From Oxytricha trifallax (taxonomy: Eukaryota; Ciliophora; Spirotrichea; Sporadotrichida; Oxytrichidae), in NCBI GenBank assembly GCA_000711775.1, contig ARYC01017977.1, forward strand, positions 1-64,000: a stretch of 64,000 nt of DNA. Direction: 5' to 3'. Positions within the stretch are counted from its first letter, which is position 1; each line of letters begins with the position of its first letter. Positions 48,467 to 60,000 of this stretch are shown piece after piece. A program made the translations under genes and the position numbers. The notes below the pieces were generated by a model. That model was not told the DNA's origin. It made no database searches and saw only the letters and a list, made by a program, of their open reading frames with translations.

Positions 48467-49662
48467 ATGAGCACAACATCAATAATTGAACATCCAAATT
48501 AAAACATGAAAAATAATGTAGCCAGATTGCTATTTGGAGGCATATCTTGTATGACTGCAGCTACTTGCACAAATCCTGCTGATGTAGTTAAGGTAAGACT
48601 ATAGATTTAGGGAGAGAAAGGTATGGCACTAAATTAAGCCTATAATAAACTATTAGGGAATTTAATATAGAAATCATATCGAATGAGTTCCTTGTAATAT
48701 TGCTTTTAGCTAAGTTTAACATATTCAGAGCAGCTTATGTGATATTACAAAATGAAGGACTTCGTGGATTATATAAAGGTATTACTGCTTCATGGCTTAG
48801 AGAAGGTTCATATTCAGCTATAAGACTTGGTCTCTATGAACCATTTAAGGGACTTCTCGGTGAGACTGACCCTAAAAACACTCCTCTTTGGATCAAATTT
48901 GCAGCTGGATCAATGTCAGGTGGTGTAGGATCATTTTGTTTGAACTTATAATTTAATAAGTGATTTTACATTTTAATCATTCTTTGGCAATCCAGCTGAT
49001 TTATTGAAAATAAGAATGTAAGCTTATGAGCAATCTCCATCCAAATCACTTGTCTGGCACTCTAAATAAATTTATGGATGTTTTGGAATTGGAGGGTTTT
49101 ACAAAGGTTTATAAGCTGCTGTTATTAGAGCTATGATTCTTAATGCATGCTAACTTGGAACTTATAACTAATCAAAATTCATTTTTTGTGCATAAATTCT
49201 ATATATAATAATTATACGATCATGTGAAACATGGGATATTGAGAATGAAATTATTGAGAGATGGGCCAATGTGTCATTTTGTAAGTAGTATATGTGCAGG
49301 AATTGTTATGGGACTTGCTACTTCACCAGTAGATGTTATCAAAACAAGATTATTGTAAAGCAAAAAAAGTAATAATACAATATACCTTTTAATTTTAAGG
49401 TCTATTTTTCTTATTAATCGATAATGAACTAATCAACAGGTAATTATTGCTAAGCATTTTTAATAAATAATTTATAGACACAGCATCTTCTCGTCACTAT
49501 AATGGGTTCATAGATTGCTTAAAAGGCATTTACACAAACGAGGGTCTAAGAGGTTTCTACAAAGGGCTTACAGCATAGTGGGCAAGATTGGGACCTTTTA
49601 CAATTTTTTAACTAATGGTATGGGAGAAACTTAGAAAATTGTATGGAATCTAAGCAATTTGA
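48467..49662 (+). CDS. Mitochondrial carrier (SLC25 family, UCP/dicarboxylate type)
   Basis: ATG 48467 to UGA 49660-49662. Removing four IESs (56, 46, 37 and 103 bp) leaves 954 nt, or 317 codons plus stop, the normal length. All three carrier signatures P-x-[DE]-x-x-[KR]-x-[RK] are present: NPADVVKVRLQIQGE, NPADLLKIRMQ and SPVDVIKTRLL. Glycine-rich even-numbered helix motifs (GLRGLYKGITASWLRE, GIGGFYKGL, GLRGFYKGLTAQWARLGP) also appear. The first signature and GGISCMTAATCTNPADV resemble uncoupling/dicarboxylate/oxoglutarate carriers. It exchanges small metabolites across the inner mitochondrial membrane; the substrate is not determinable here. Confidence 0.93.
48669..48724. other. 56-bp IES in the carrier gene (pointer ATAT)
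   Basis: ATAT at 48665-48668 and 48721-48724. Excision joins LLGNL to IFRAAYVILQ in frame. Confidence 0.8.
48936..48981. other. 46-bp IES in the carrier gene (pointer ATCATT)
   Basis: ATCATT at 48930-48935 and 48976-48981. Excision joins GGVGSF to FGNPADLLK, restoring the second carrier signature. Confidence 0.87.
49179..49215. other. 37-bp IES in the carrier gene (pointer AT)
   Basis: Best in-frame solution uses AT at 49177-49178 and 49214-49215, joining LGTYNQSK to YDHVKHGILR. The two-base pointer leaves the exact border less certain than its neighbours. Confidence 0.65.
49380..49482. other. 103-bp IES in the carrier gene (pointer ACA)
   Basis: ACA at 49377-49379 and 49480-49482. Excision joins SKKSNNT to ASSRHYNGF in frame. 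It removes an AT-rich stretch with stops. Confidence 0.78.
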
Positions 49663-49890
49663 ACATAGAAAAATAAATTGGCATAAATTTACCGAACCTA
49701 TTTATACTATCAAAACTAGAATGATTAATACTTTTACTTTTACTTTAAAAGTGAATATACTTAATTAAACAAGCTTAACGTCGTATGTATTTAAAAATTT
49801 ACTGCAATTAATCGAATTAATATTTTATCTCATATCAATTAGATAATTTTAATTTCATACTTTTTATTCTGCATCTGATGAATCTCTTAA

Positions 49891-51074
49891 TCATAATTCC
49901 TTATGCTTATCTTTATCTAAATGTGGCTGTGAAGCACTCTTCCCCATTCTGCTTATCTATTTGCTATCTGAGTTTCTTGTCGAGAAGAAATTACTCTGAG
50001 TATTGCTAAGTTTCTTAGAAGCCTCATAATATCCGAAGTCACTTGGCAATCTGTAATTACCTGGTCCAGGGGTTCCCTTCATTGTTGAACCAAGAATATT
50101 AGTCTGGCGATCAAAGTGATAGTGAGAGCGACACATTGAACTTTAGAAGTTTGACACAAAATAAGAACCTGTTTTGTTCATTTCGATGTTTGGTTGATAT
50201 GTACCTGGGCCTGGAACAGATCGTTTGCCTAATATTTAGATGTTATTAACATCAAAGACAAGCTTACCATTTATGTCCTTAAATCTCACTGAAGAGGGAG
50301 GATCGATTGAAGTAGCAGAAGAATTCTTAAACTTAGAATTAAAATAAAGACCTTTATCATTCAAAGCAGGCTTGGTGTCATACTACCCTGGTCCTGGCTA
50401 TCCTTTGTAAGTTTGAGTATCTAGAATAAATAAAATTAATTAATTACAAGTTCATAACAAGAAATATCTAAATTACATACAAGGATTTTGGGTCTTGGGC
50501 CTCAATGTATATTTCAAAGCTTCCTTTCCAACTATAGGTGGAATTTAATATTGGCCTGGACCTGGAACACTGGCATCAGCTAGAGGGTTCTCTTTTATAT
50601 ATACTTTACTATAAGCTTCTCTTGAAATTCCAAAACTGAAAGCTTTATTCGATGGACTCTTTGTAAACTCTGACTTTAAGTTGTAATTTGTAGGAGAAGG
50701 AGAGTCATCTAAAATACTTATTAAGAACTGTCAAATGATATATTGCTCATAAATTTCATTTTAAAAGTCTAAGTTAAGCTTACTTCTTATGTTGAATGCG
50801 TTTCTTGAACCATAACCTAGTCCAGCAGCCCTTGTTGATTTCATACTTGGCAAATCATAAGCAATCCTATGATTCCTATATACCATAAAATTGATGAGTA
50901 CTTCACATTATTTTTATCAATAAACTACTAAAATCATTCCATTAAATACACTTACATCATACTCTTGGGTTGTCCAAATCTCTCAGCTTTGGAGAAACTA
51001 AATAGTTACTTCGATGTAGAATTGTTAACGGGATGCTAGTTTATTTGTTAAGGTGTAGACACTACTTAAGACAT
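49891..51074 (-). CDS. Sperm-tail PG-rich repeat (STPGR/ODF3-like) protein
   Basis: ATG 51074 (MSQVVSTPQQINQHPVNNST) to UGA 49893-49891. It carries repeated P-G-P-G-x-Y units: SVPGPGQYQIPP, GQPGPGQYDTKP, SVPGPGTYQPN, GTPGPGNYRLP, interspersed with FSFSKAERFG and YGSRNAF-type segments. Three or more interruptions (about 50965-50890, 50785-50705, 50480-50420) include a GTAAG-starting intron after 'KSMM'. STPGR proteins are microtubule inner or outer proteins of axonemes. About 280 residues in total. The repeat spacing (about 60 residues) fits the ODF3/CIMAP group. Confidence 0.85.
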
Positions 51075-51978
51075 AATGTGAATTTTGATTGGTATTATTA
51101 TTATTTCAGACTTACTACAGACTTGGTTAAATTATTATTTTTATTATCATACAAATTTCTTTTAATACATTAAAATAAGTTATATACAATTTATCATAGT
51201 TTATACAATTATGAAGAAAAATCAGTTAAAATTGATTTTAGAGAGTTAATAAAATAAATGATATAGAACTAAATATAATAAATTCAGGATAAATTTATAA
51301 TTTATCAAAAATTTTATCTACTTTTAAATTAAAATTGAGCTATAAAATTAATTAAATTGCATAAAATTGCTATATTATATTTTCCTATGCCAAATATATA
51401 GAGCAATATTAAATCTTTCTATATTGATAATGAATAATTAAGAATATTAAAATCTACTATTGATATATCTAAATTAATTTGGGAGAATACACTACTTATA
51501 ATATGATTAATATATAGTGGCAATTAAAAATAAACCAATAAAGAATCAATAATATTATTTGCAGGTTTTTATGAATTCTACTATTTTGTAGTTTTTTTCC
51601 TCGCGTAATGTTATTATCATTAATTTCAATCAGTATTACATTGAAAAAACTTAAACCAAACTTGTCAATGCATTACGATAAAAAGCAAAAAGGCTTGATT
51701 GTAATTCTTGTTTTTTAGAGAGTTTTACTGCTTCCATTTTACTATTTAGTGTTATTATTAATATTCAGTAGAAAATCTGACTACTGCAATAATAATAATA
51801 ATTAAAATTAATTATGATCATGAATTTTAATGGAGCAAAATGCTTAATGAAACACACTCACAATAATTCATTTGGAATTAGACAATTATTAAACAAAAGT
51901 TTTGTTAATGAAAATAATTCATAACAAATAATTGGAACTTAATAGAGATGCTTCTCCTAATAAATATTTGATAGAACA
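51075..51978. other. AT-rich intergenic DNA
   Basis: About 900 AT-rich bases upstream of two divergent genes. No supported coding or repeats. Confidence 0.5.
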
Positions 51979-52893
51979 ATGATTGATAAAAGCATATCCA
52001 ATGGAGGCGTCTACTATTAAATTCGTAGATTAGATTTAATAAATCGATTGTTTTTAAAGAAATGCATTAAATATAGTATTTTTAAACCAGACATAAGCTT
52101 TTAAAAATAGCTAATTTCCATTGTAGATTTATTTCATTTTGCAATTAAATATTAATTTAATAATAAACTCCTGGGAGATATCTGTAATCAAACTATGGAA
52201 ATGGAACGGGTTATTTAATGTATGATTTCCATCACATGGCTTACATGAAAGACTTCCGTCGTACACTTTCAATCATATTTTTTGGCAGTCTCTTCGCTGA
52301 TTACTACTTCTATCAAATAGCATTTAAGCAATATACTCATTTTATATATGATAAATTAATTTGTTATTGGAAATTTCATTTCTTACATTAATGGTAAATA
52401 GCATTTAACAAATTGTACCTTGGTATCACTGGATTTGTGAGTTTTATGACAGGTCTAGCACTTGCCAATGCAAATTTCTAGAGACAAATGGAAGTTAATT
52501 ATATTCTCACTAAATTTAGAATGAAATTTATTCATAAAGCCTATAATTAATTCCAATTACTATATAAGTACTGGAGATGGTATTAATGGATAATAAGGAG
52601 TCTGTAATGATTTTGACAACAAAGGGAGACCGCATGGTAGTGGACATTGAGCTGCTTAAATTCAAAGAGATGCGTCCAAATGCAATATTATTCACGTTTT
52701 AACCAGCAAAATCCAACATGGAATTCACTGGATAGATCACTACACCAAACCCAAGAGTATCTCCTGTAGTCTTTGATATTTTAAAAAAGAATATAATAAA
52801 ATTAATGTATAATTATAGCAATTTTAAGTTCATAAAATTGATGAGGAAGCTATTCAAGCAGTGCTACACCCAAATGTTAAGAGATTCGCTTGA
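51979..52893 (+). CDS. Small two-pass membrane protein, unknown
   Basis: ATG 51979 (MIDKSISNGGVYYQIRR) to UGA 52891-52893. After a first insert (about 52075-52185), a block carries membrane segment 1 (LSIIFFGSLFADYYFYQ). A 13-base-pointer IES precedes segment 2 (LGITGFVSFMTGLALANANF). After a 74-bp IES comes a soluble domain (LEMVLMDNKESVMILTTKGD, RPNAILFTFQPAKSNMEF). A last IES near 52782-52833 separates the C-terminus. Two helices plus a beta-rich tail recall small mitochondrial assembly proteins of the TMEM70/186/223 type, but I cannot assign a family. Confidence 0.65.
52328..52408. other. 81-bp IES with a 13-bp pointer (AAATAGCATTTAA)
   Basis: AAATAGCATTTAA at 52315-52327 and again, exactly, at 52396-52408. 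Excision gives FYQIAFNKLYLG in frame. It has the longest pointer I found in the window and is the clearest proof that these inserts are IESs and not introns. Confidence 0.93.
52496..52569. other. 74-bp IES (pointer AAGT)
   Basis: AAGT at 52492-52495 and 52566-52569. Excision joins RQME to VLEMVLMDNK in frame. Confidence 0.82.
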
Positions 52894-53310
52894 AAGATAA
52901 TATAATTGCGATAATATTTGTATTTAAAATTCATTAAATTATTTTTATAAATCTAAATTTGCTGCAAAGTTATAAAAAAGTATAGTTTATCTTTACTAAT
53001 TATGTTTTTATTTTTTTTAAATATGAACTGGCATATGGAAAGAAGTATATTTTTAAAAATTCTTTTGCTATGTAATTTAATGAATTTATTATATACTATT
53101 GAAATTAAGCTTAAGCAGTTCACGTTTAAATAAACAATGGTTATAATTTATGCAAGAAAATTATACCAAACTAAATATTAAAAAATCATAATTTTAAACT
53201 ATATTAATATGAGAAATGAATTAGATAATGTTAGTTTTTATATAAGTTTATTTAAAATCACCAATGTAAATATTTTTTTATTATTATTTTTTACAATTAT
53301 AATTTAAAAA
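52894..53310. other. AT-rich intergenic DNA
   Basis: About 415 AT-rich bases between co-directional genes; nothing recognised. Confidence 0.5.
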
Positions 53311-54940
53311 ATGAGAGAAATAATTTAGCTTAATATCGGTGAATTTGGATTTAGGGTAGGAGATCAATTACTTTAACACATAAGTCATGAATACTCAGAG
53401 TCTTTTAAAATAAAAAAACATTTAGAACTCGCTGAAATTTAAAAGTCCCTAACACCCTTAACCCCAGTAGAATTAGACTCAGTTATCAATTAAGACAATC
53501 TAAATACACTGTTTTAAGAAACAATTCACACTTAATAATACAGTCCAAGGGTTGTATTTATAGATTCAGACAATTCTTCTCAATCCTTACTATGTAATAA
53601 TGGTCATTTTTAATACAACCCAGATGATATAATACTGGGAAAAGATGGCAGTTGTGCATATCAAACTCGAGGTCACTACACTTAAGGAAGAGATTTAATT
53701 GATTCAATTTTAGAAAGAGTAAGATTTCAAATGGAACTTTGTGATAATAATTAAGGATTTATAATAACTCATAGTCTCTTAGGGGGCTGTGGAAGTGGCT
53801 TAACTGGGCTTATAAGTGAAAGATTAGCTGTGGATTATTCCAAGAAAGTTTCTATTCACAACACTCTTTTTCCTAGTTATAATATAATCAAATTTAATTT
53901 AAAAAATAATAAAAGTTTCTCTGCTCATGACTAAGAAGTTCAAGCACCAAATAATGCTATTTTAGGACTATTCGATATATTAGCAGATTATATTTAAAAA
54001 TATTTGCATTTTTTATTCTATAAACAGCTGGTTAAGATTTGATAATGTAATTATTTACAAATAAAGCTTTGTGTGAAAACATTAAAACCTTGGAGAAAGT
54101 TGAATAGCCTAATTATTACAATTATAACTAGAAGATAAACTTAACTTAAATAAACTTTAAATGAATGATTCTTTTTGCATTATTTTAGTAGATTATCTCT
54201 CAGTATTGATCTATAATTTAACCTCTAGTGATTAAAATCACTCTATTATATTTGTTGTATTTAATACTCTACGAATATGGAATAATTGCATAATAACCTG
54301 ATACCTTTATAACAATTAAGAACTTTACTACCCTCCATGAAATCTATTTAATTACAGGAATAAAACGATTTACAAACTAATCTCTCTGAAGTTTTAATTA
54401 ACTCTAGATATTAGTTATCTCATGCATGTTATGATAGTCCAGATAAGCATTTTAAGATGTTTTATAAATAGAAATTAAACCTCTATATCGTTTTTTTAAT
54501 TAATTTACCGGCATTTACTTTCAGCTCAAATTATGGGAAGAGGCTTGACGATTCCCTAATTTTACACAAAAATTACGCCACCTAAAAGATACTCAGAATT
54601 TAATTAATATTTCGATAGATCACTTTTTAACTTCTCCCATTCAAACTCTCTAGCTTTTGTAAATTAATAAGTCACCAATAAATATGATATTAATTCCACT
54701 TAGATATGTTAATAAGTAAAATCTTAAATTGCATGTTTGCAAAATAACTCAAGTGTTTTGGGGTTATTGAATTAACTAGCAAAGAACTTTGATAAAATGC
54801 ATTCTAAGAGAGCTTTTTAGCATTGGCATTATGGGGAGGGGATGAGTGAAGGAATATTTGGGGAGGCTAGGGAAAATTTAGCTAGTTTGATAAATGCATA
54901 TTAGGATGTTTCAAAAGAAGTAGTAGAAGAAGATTAATGA
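53311..54940 (+). CDS. Divergent tubulin (alpha-like)
   Basis: ATG 53311 (MREIIQLNIGEFGFRVGDQL) corresponds to the alpha-tubulin start MREvIsihiGQaG.QvGn. The GTP-binding signature is altered: LLGGCGSGLTGLISERLAVD in place of GGGTGSG. The C-terminus (KRAFQHWHYGEGMSEGIFGE, then AREN) is recognisably tubulin and ends at UGA 54938-54940. The loop residues GQ of the first nucleotide contact are replaced by GE. Several AT-rich inserts break the middle (about 53880-53935, 53990-54030, 54150-54190, 54480-54525), and their borders are not all resolved. The sequence is far more AT-rich and diverged than canonical alpha or beta tubulin. It may be a specialised isotype or a decaying paralogue. Confidence 0.88.
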
Positions 54941-55454
54941 TGAATATGAAGAATATGATTGTGTATTTATAGATGTAATTATTTATTGATCATTAAATCT
55001 TGTTAAGTTATAAATTTATTTGAATATTAATTTTATATTTAATTGTTAAATTAATATAATTTTCAGTTTTTAATTAAATTACTACTGAAAAATTTGGAAA
55101 TTTTATTTGAATCATATATAGTTTTAGTATTTCAGAATTATTACTTTACAAAATTTTCTTTGAACATATAATTTATTTATAAAGAAATTACTTAAAAACT
55201 TCTTTAAAAAAACAACTTATATTAGTTCTATTTTAATAAAGAATTTAATCTTAAAATTAAAGTAATAATTGGTAATTTTTTCTGGCTGGCTTAAGCCCCA
55301 GTATTAATTTCTGTACAGCATTAATTTTAATAATAATTGGCGATTTTGAGTGTACTTACTTATTTTCGTGTCTTTAGTAAAAGTGATAAATATTTCTTGA
55401 ATTAAAACTATTTTTTCATTTTTACATTAAATTAAAAAAATTATATTTAAATTT
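54941..55454. other. AT-rich intergenic DNA
   Basis: About 510 AT-rich bases; no coding or repeats supported. Confidence 0.5.
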
Positions 55455-56847
55455 ATGGAACAATTTGTACAAGAATATGATTAGAAACTTTTATTTGAAA
55501 GAATAATTTAAATAACTAGTATATTTTGAATGTAACAATCTTCTTCACTCTCGGCTTAAACCGATTTCACAACTGATCTCATAGTACAATCTGGCCCAAA
55601 TCCTAATTAACAAAATTTGATTAAAAGTGCGGTTGGAAGAGATTCTCCTTCACAAGACTTCCATCCTGAAGACCTGTATAGAATTGAAAAGAGAGACCAT
55701 AGATTTTTTTCATGCGAATCTTTCTCATCCCCTGCGAAAAGAAAGCATCTAATTGACATTGAGCAAACCCTGATTAAATTTATTGAACATGTTATGAGCA
55801 CCAACATCGATGAGTAGGGCATTAAGAGATTGATTTTTCTGCCAGCTGGAATTCCAGGTATGGGAAAGACTACCATAGGAAGATTCTTAGAATAAGCTTC
55901 AATAAGAGTTAGGTTAGAAAATTCTGGACAAGAATTGTTATGCATTTACATTATTTGTAAATAATTTAAATAAAGAAATAAAGGTGGTATACAAGCGTAT
56001 CTCATATGATGTGGTTTTCACCGACCTTCAACAAAACTATTTGCAAGAACACCCTGATGCTGATTTCTAAAGTGTGTTCGATATAATTAGAGGTCAAGCA
56101 GACGATAAATTCAATGAATTGATAAAGGAGTCGTGTCAAAGTTAAGTAGAAAAAAAGTTAGAAAGACCTATTCAAACAGCGGCAAATTAATAATTAAACG
56201 CGGTCGATTTGGATCCAAATGTAAATCTTACTAATTAAGAAAAGATTCTGGAAATCTTATTTATTGATAAAAACAACACTCCAGATAAATGGGAGACTAT
56301 ATCAACTTTCTTGAGAAAACTCGCAATTGAAAATAATTAAGAGACAGCTCAAAAGCTAATCATGCTTGTACCTTAACAAGCACCCTTTAACCCCACTATT
56401 TACAAAATTTCAAACGCAATCTGTCCTTAGTTTGTGTATGAATGCCTCTTCCGCATATTTAACAGGAAAAACCATTGTCTCTCACATGAGCATAAGCCTA
56501 AAGCAGTCGAAGTTATTTTGAAATACCAGAAATTCTTCGACAATATTTCTTTTGACAATGACTCTACTATACTTTAGTATTTTGATTACTGCTTGAACAT
56601 TGAATTCGTAAATTATGCAGAATAGCGTATTAGTGACTCCATGATAGAGGCTTTGATCGAGGGCTATAATTAAACTCCAGAAAATTTTGTTCCACCATCA
56701 CATGAAGTAATTGAGAAAATTTTGCTTAAGCTTGAAACTGAAATCAAAGAATCCGAGTCTCACAGAATTAAAGAGATGGAGAACTTTAACATTGAAATCA
56801 AACTTATGACAAGCTAATCATAAAAAGATGATGAATACTTTCATTGA
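55455..56847 (+). CDS. P-loop kinase-like protein, resembling the kinase part of tRNA ligases
   Basis: ATG 55455 to UGA 56845-56847. A GT-AG intron (about 55518-55586) explains the early in-frame UGA. The P-loop is PAGIPGMGKTTIGRFLEQ at about residue 110, with Gly-Lys-Thr-Thr. A second conserved region is LFIDKNNTPDKW, like the D(R/K)N(N)xxxxR motif of polynucleotide kinase and zeta-type kinases found in RNA ligases. A second interruption lies near 55950-55980. The rest is alpha-helical, without a ligase nucleotidyltransferase domain. It probably phosphorylates a nucleic-acid 5' end or a nucleotide; the substrate is uncertain. About 430 residues. Confidence 0.72.
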
Positions 56848-57067
56848 GAATTAATTATAAGACAAAAACAAACCAAGCTCAGTTTTTTTCAAAATATTAA
56901 ATCATTTGATATATAATAGTGTTTTTTCATTTTATTATAGGCTATTTTACGTTAATTTTATCAAAGTTTACTTTCTTAAGTTCAAACATTTTAAACCAAA
57001 TATAATGTCCAATTTATGAATTATATTAAGAATAAATTTGCAAATAATTACCAAAAAAATTAATATA

Positions 57068-60000
57068 ATGTCAACTTCTAACCGAAGGTAGACTCTTCGT
57101 ACATCATTTAACTCAACAAATGTTGCATTCCCTTCAAATAGAGCTACCTCCCAAATTCCAAATTAAACAGTAACCAAGTTTAATGATATATCAAAAGACT
57201 CTGATCTGTAATTTTCTTAAAAAAGAACTCCTTACGACTCGATACGTTCAACTAAATCTAATATACCTAATAAACTTCAAAAGCAATACTTGCCAATCGT
57301 TAAAGAAAGTAATGAAAAAATGATCAAAGAATACTATAATTCATTTATGTAAGGCCAGTTCTTATATGATGAGAGTACAAACAGAGCTAGCAAAAGGTTG
57401 AAAGAAAGGTTGTAAAAAATGCATGAGTAATAATCTGTAATGGGGAAAAGCTCGCATTCTACAAGGGTCTCCCCCAATAACAGGAGTAGTATAGTTGGTG
57501 GAGTCGAAAGATTATTAAATAAAATAAATTAAATTATTTAGCAATTTTTTATATCAGGTATTGTCTTGTATTTTGTTAAATATTAAGATAAAAGATTAAG
57601 TGAAACAAGAGTTATAGAAAGGGGTGAAAATTATACCCGATTAATGTCTAACATCAGCAGAGAGGATTAAATAAATTTGAATTAAACTTAACTGTCTACA
57701 ACTTTCTATATGATAGATTAAAATGGCCATAACAAGCAGACAAAGCTTGGTCTTATAGATACTTCAACAAATTCAAACCTGCTTGAAAAGCATAAATTTC
57801 TTCTAGATCCCCAAAATTTGAAACATTTCTCTGTGGGTGTATTTAAGAAACGGTTACTAGATTTAAAATAGAAAACAAGCATCGAAAAACATCAGGAAAA
57901 TTATCATAGAGGCTCTTCTTCAATGAAATCTTCACAAAAGTCTCTAGTCTTCAAAGATGAGATTTAAGAATTCTTAGATGAAAAGAAAAAGCTAATGAAT
58001 AATCCCTTGAAAACTGGAGACATAACCTTTACCGAGCTTAGATGCATAGATAAAATGAAAAAAATGGGCAGATGGAAGGAACCAGAGAATTTGAAGAGAG
58101 TGGATTCATTAGTAGAAAGTGTGTACAATAGCGAAAAGAACATGCATTGGAGAAATTATAAACCTGAGAGTAGAGACAAACTTATGAATACTGAAGCTTC
58201 AGAAGAAGAGTTCGATTTATTCAGAAAAAGTGATACAGAGAATGAAGATGAGGAAGATGGCATTATAATTGATGATCCAGATTTCAGCAATGCCCAAAAT
58301 TATGACAATCTTTAAGAAGAACTTAAGCTAAAAAAGAAATAGGAAGAGCTTGAACGAAAGAAACAAGAGTACCTTAATTCAGCCAAAAATTCCCCAAGAA
58401 TTTTAAAGAAAAATTTCTTGAATGGATTAAAATCTGGAGCTTTGACTCCAGCAACTCTAAATCATGATAAGGTTGAAATAGGTGGTATCCATATAGCATC
58501 AATAAAAGAACATGGTCCATTAGGTATACTTCTGAAATCTAAAGAGTAAGCAATGAAATTAGGAAAGAAGCTCAAAAACAAGTACATCACTGAGATATTT
58601 AGATATTATTGTAATGAAATGCAGATAGCACCAGTTAAGTTTCTCAACTATTATAATGATGGAATATTGCAGTTGCACAATTATAATATTTAGCCAAATT
58701 TATGTGTAGCAATTGCTTGCACTATTCCTGTAAGCTTAGATTCTATCCAATTAAACATCTTATTTAGTATTTAATTGACTTAGAAGGAATAAAGTTCAAG
58801 AATAATGGAATAAAAGATGAATGCGCATCTCTAATTCTGAAAGCTGTATCCCTTTGCCCTAAATTTAGAATCTTTCACTTTGAAAAAAATGAAATTAATC
58901 AAGAATTTGTTGATGTCCTCAAAGAAGTTATGGAGGAGTAATAAGAGTAAGTTAAAATATATTAATTAATTTTCTGATAGTCAAATTTAAGAATTAAGCT
59001 TGTCCAGTTCAAAGAATTTCTCCAAAGTTGTCTCAAAAATATGTGAGGCTATTAAAGATGATTATAGTTTGACATACCTAGACTTATCAAACAATAATTT
59101 AGACGCTATTTCATGTAAACACCTAGGCTATTTAATAAGGACAACATCAAATCTATAAGATATAAATCTCTCATATTGTGGAATTAGGGGTCACTCAGCT
59201 AGAATGATTGTAAATTCTCTTCTCCTCAATTAAACAATAAAATACATAAATCTCTGTTGGAACTCGTTTGCCTCGTCTGATTATGAATTTGGTTCAAAAT
59301 TAGCACGTATAATTTAAGTTCACCAAAATTTGATTCATGTTGATTTAACTTGCACTTAGTTAAAAAGGGAGGAAACTATGTACATTGCACAATGCTTGAA
59401 GGATTCAGTTCAAATCGTTAGTTGTCATTTAACAGGAAATCATGTAGATTATTACAGTAGAATATTCCTTAGAGCTCATTTAAATGCCATTGTCTAATAT
59501 CCCAACAAAAATAATAGCGTGATTTAGAATGTTGTACTTGCTCATGATAGAGCTTAAATTATTGGATTAAATCAGATTATTCAGTCAAACTTTATGGTGC
59601 CTGGTTAAGCAAATAATTAGCAAAATCAGACGAACAATAATTAGAGTGGAAATTATTTGACTCCTTAAAATCAAGATTAAAAATATAACTATGGACCAAG
59701 AGGTGTCAGTACAAACAAGCAAGAGATTAAACTTAATATTACATATTAAATTAATTGTTAAAGATATTTTATATTTTATTTCAACTTCTTTTCTTGAAGA
59801 CTCGTTAAGAAACTTTAAGTACAATTTGAGTTCAGACACATCTTAAAATCATTTATAATAAGAAAATATATTTATGTTTAAATTATCTTAAGACTCAGAA
59901 ATAGATGAAGAAAACAATCACCTCCCAAATGATCTTAAGAAATACCTAGCAGGCTCTTAAAACAGAATCTATGACATGATATAAATGCTTGATATTTATG

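Noticed and set aside
55607..55945. 112-codon minus-strand ORF over the P-loop gene
   Set aside because: The plus strand carries the Walker A motif and long open frame here, so the minus frame is a shadow.
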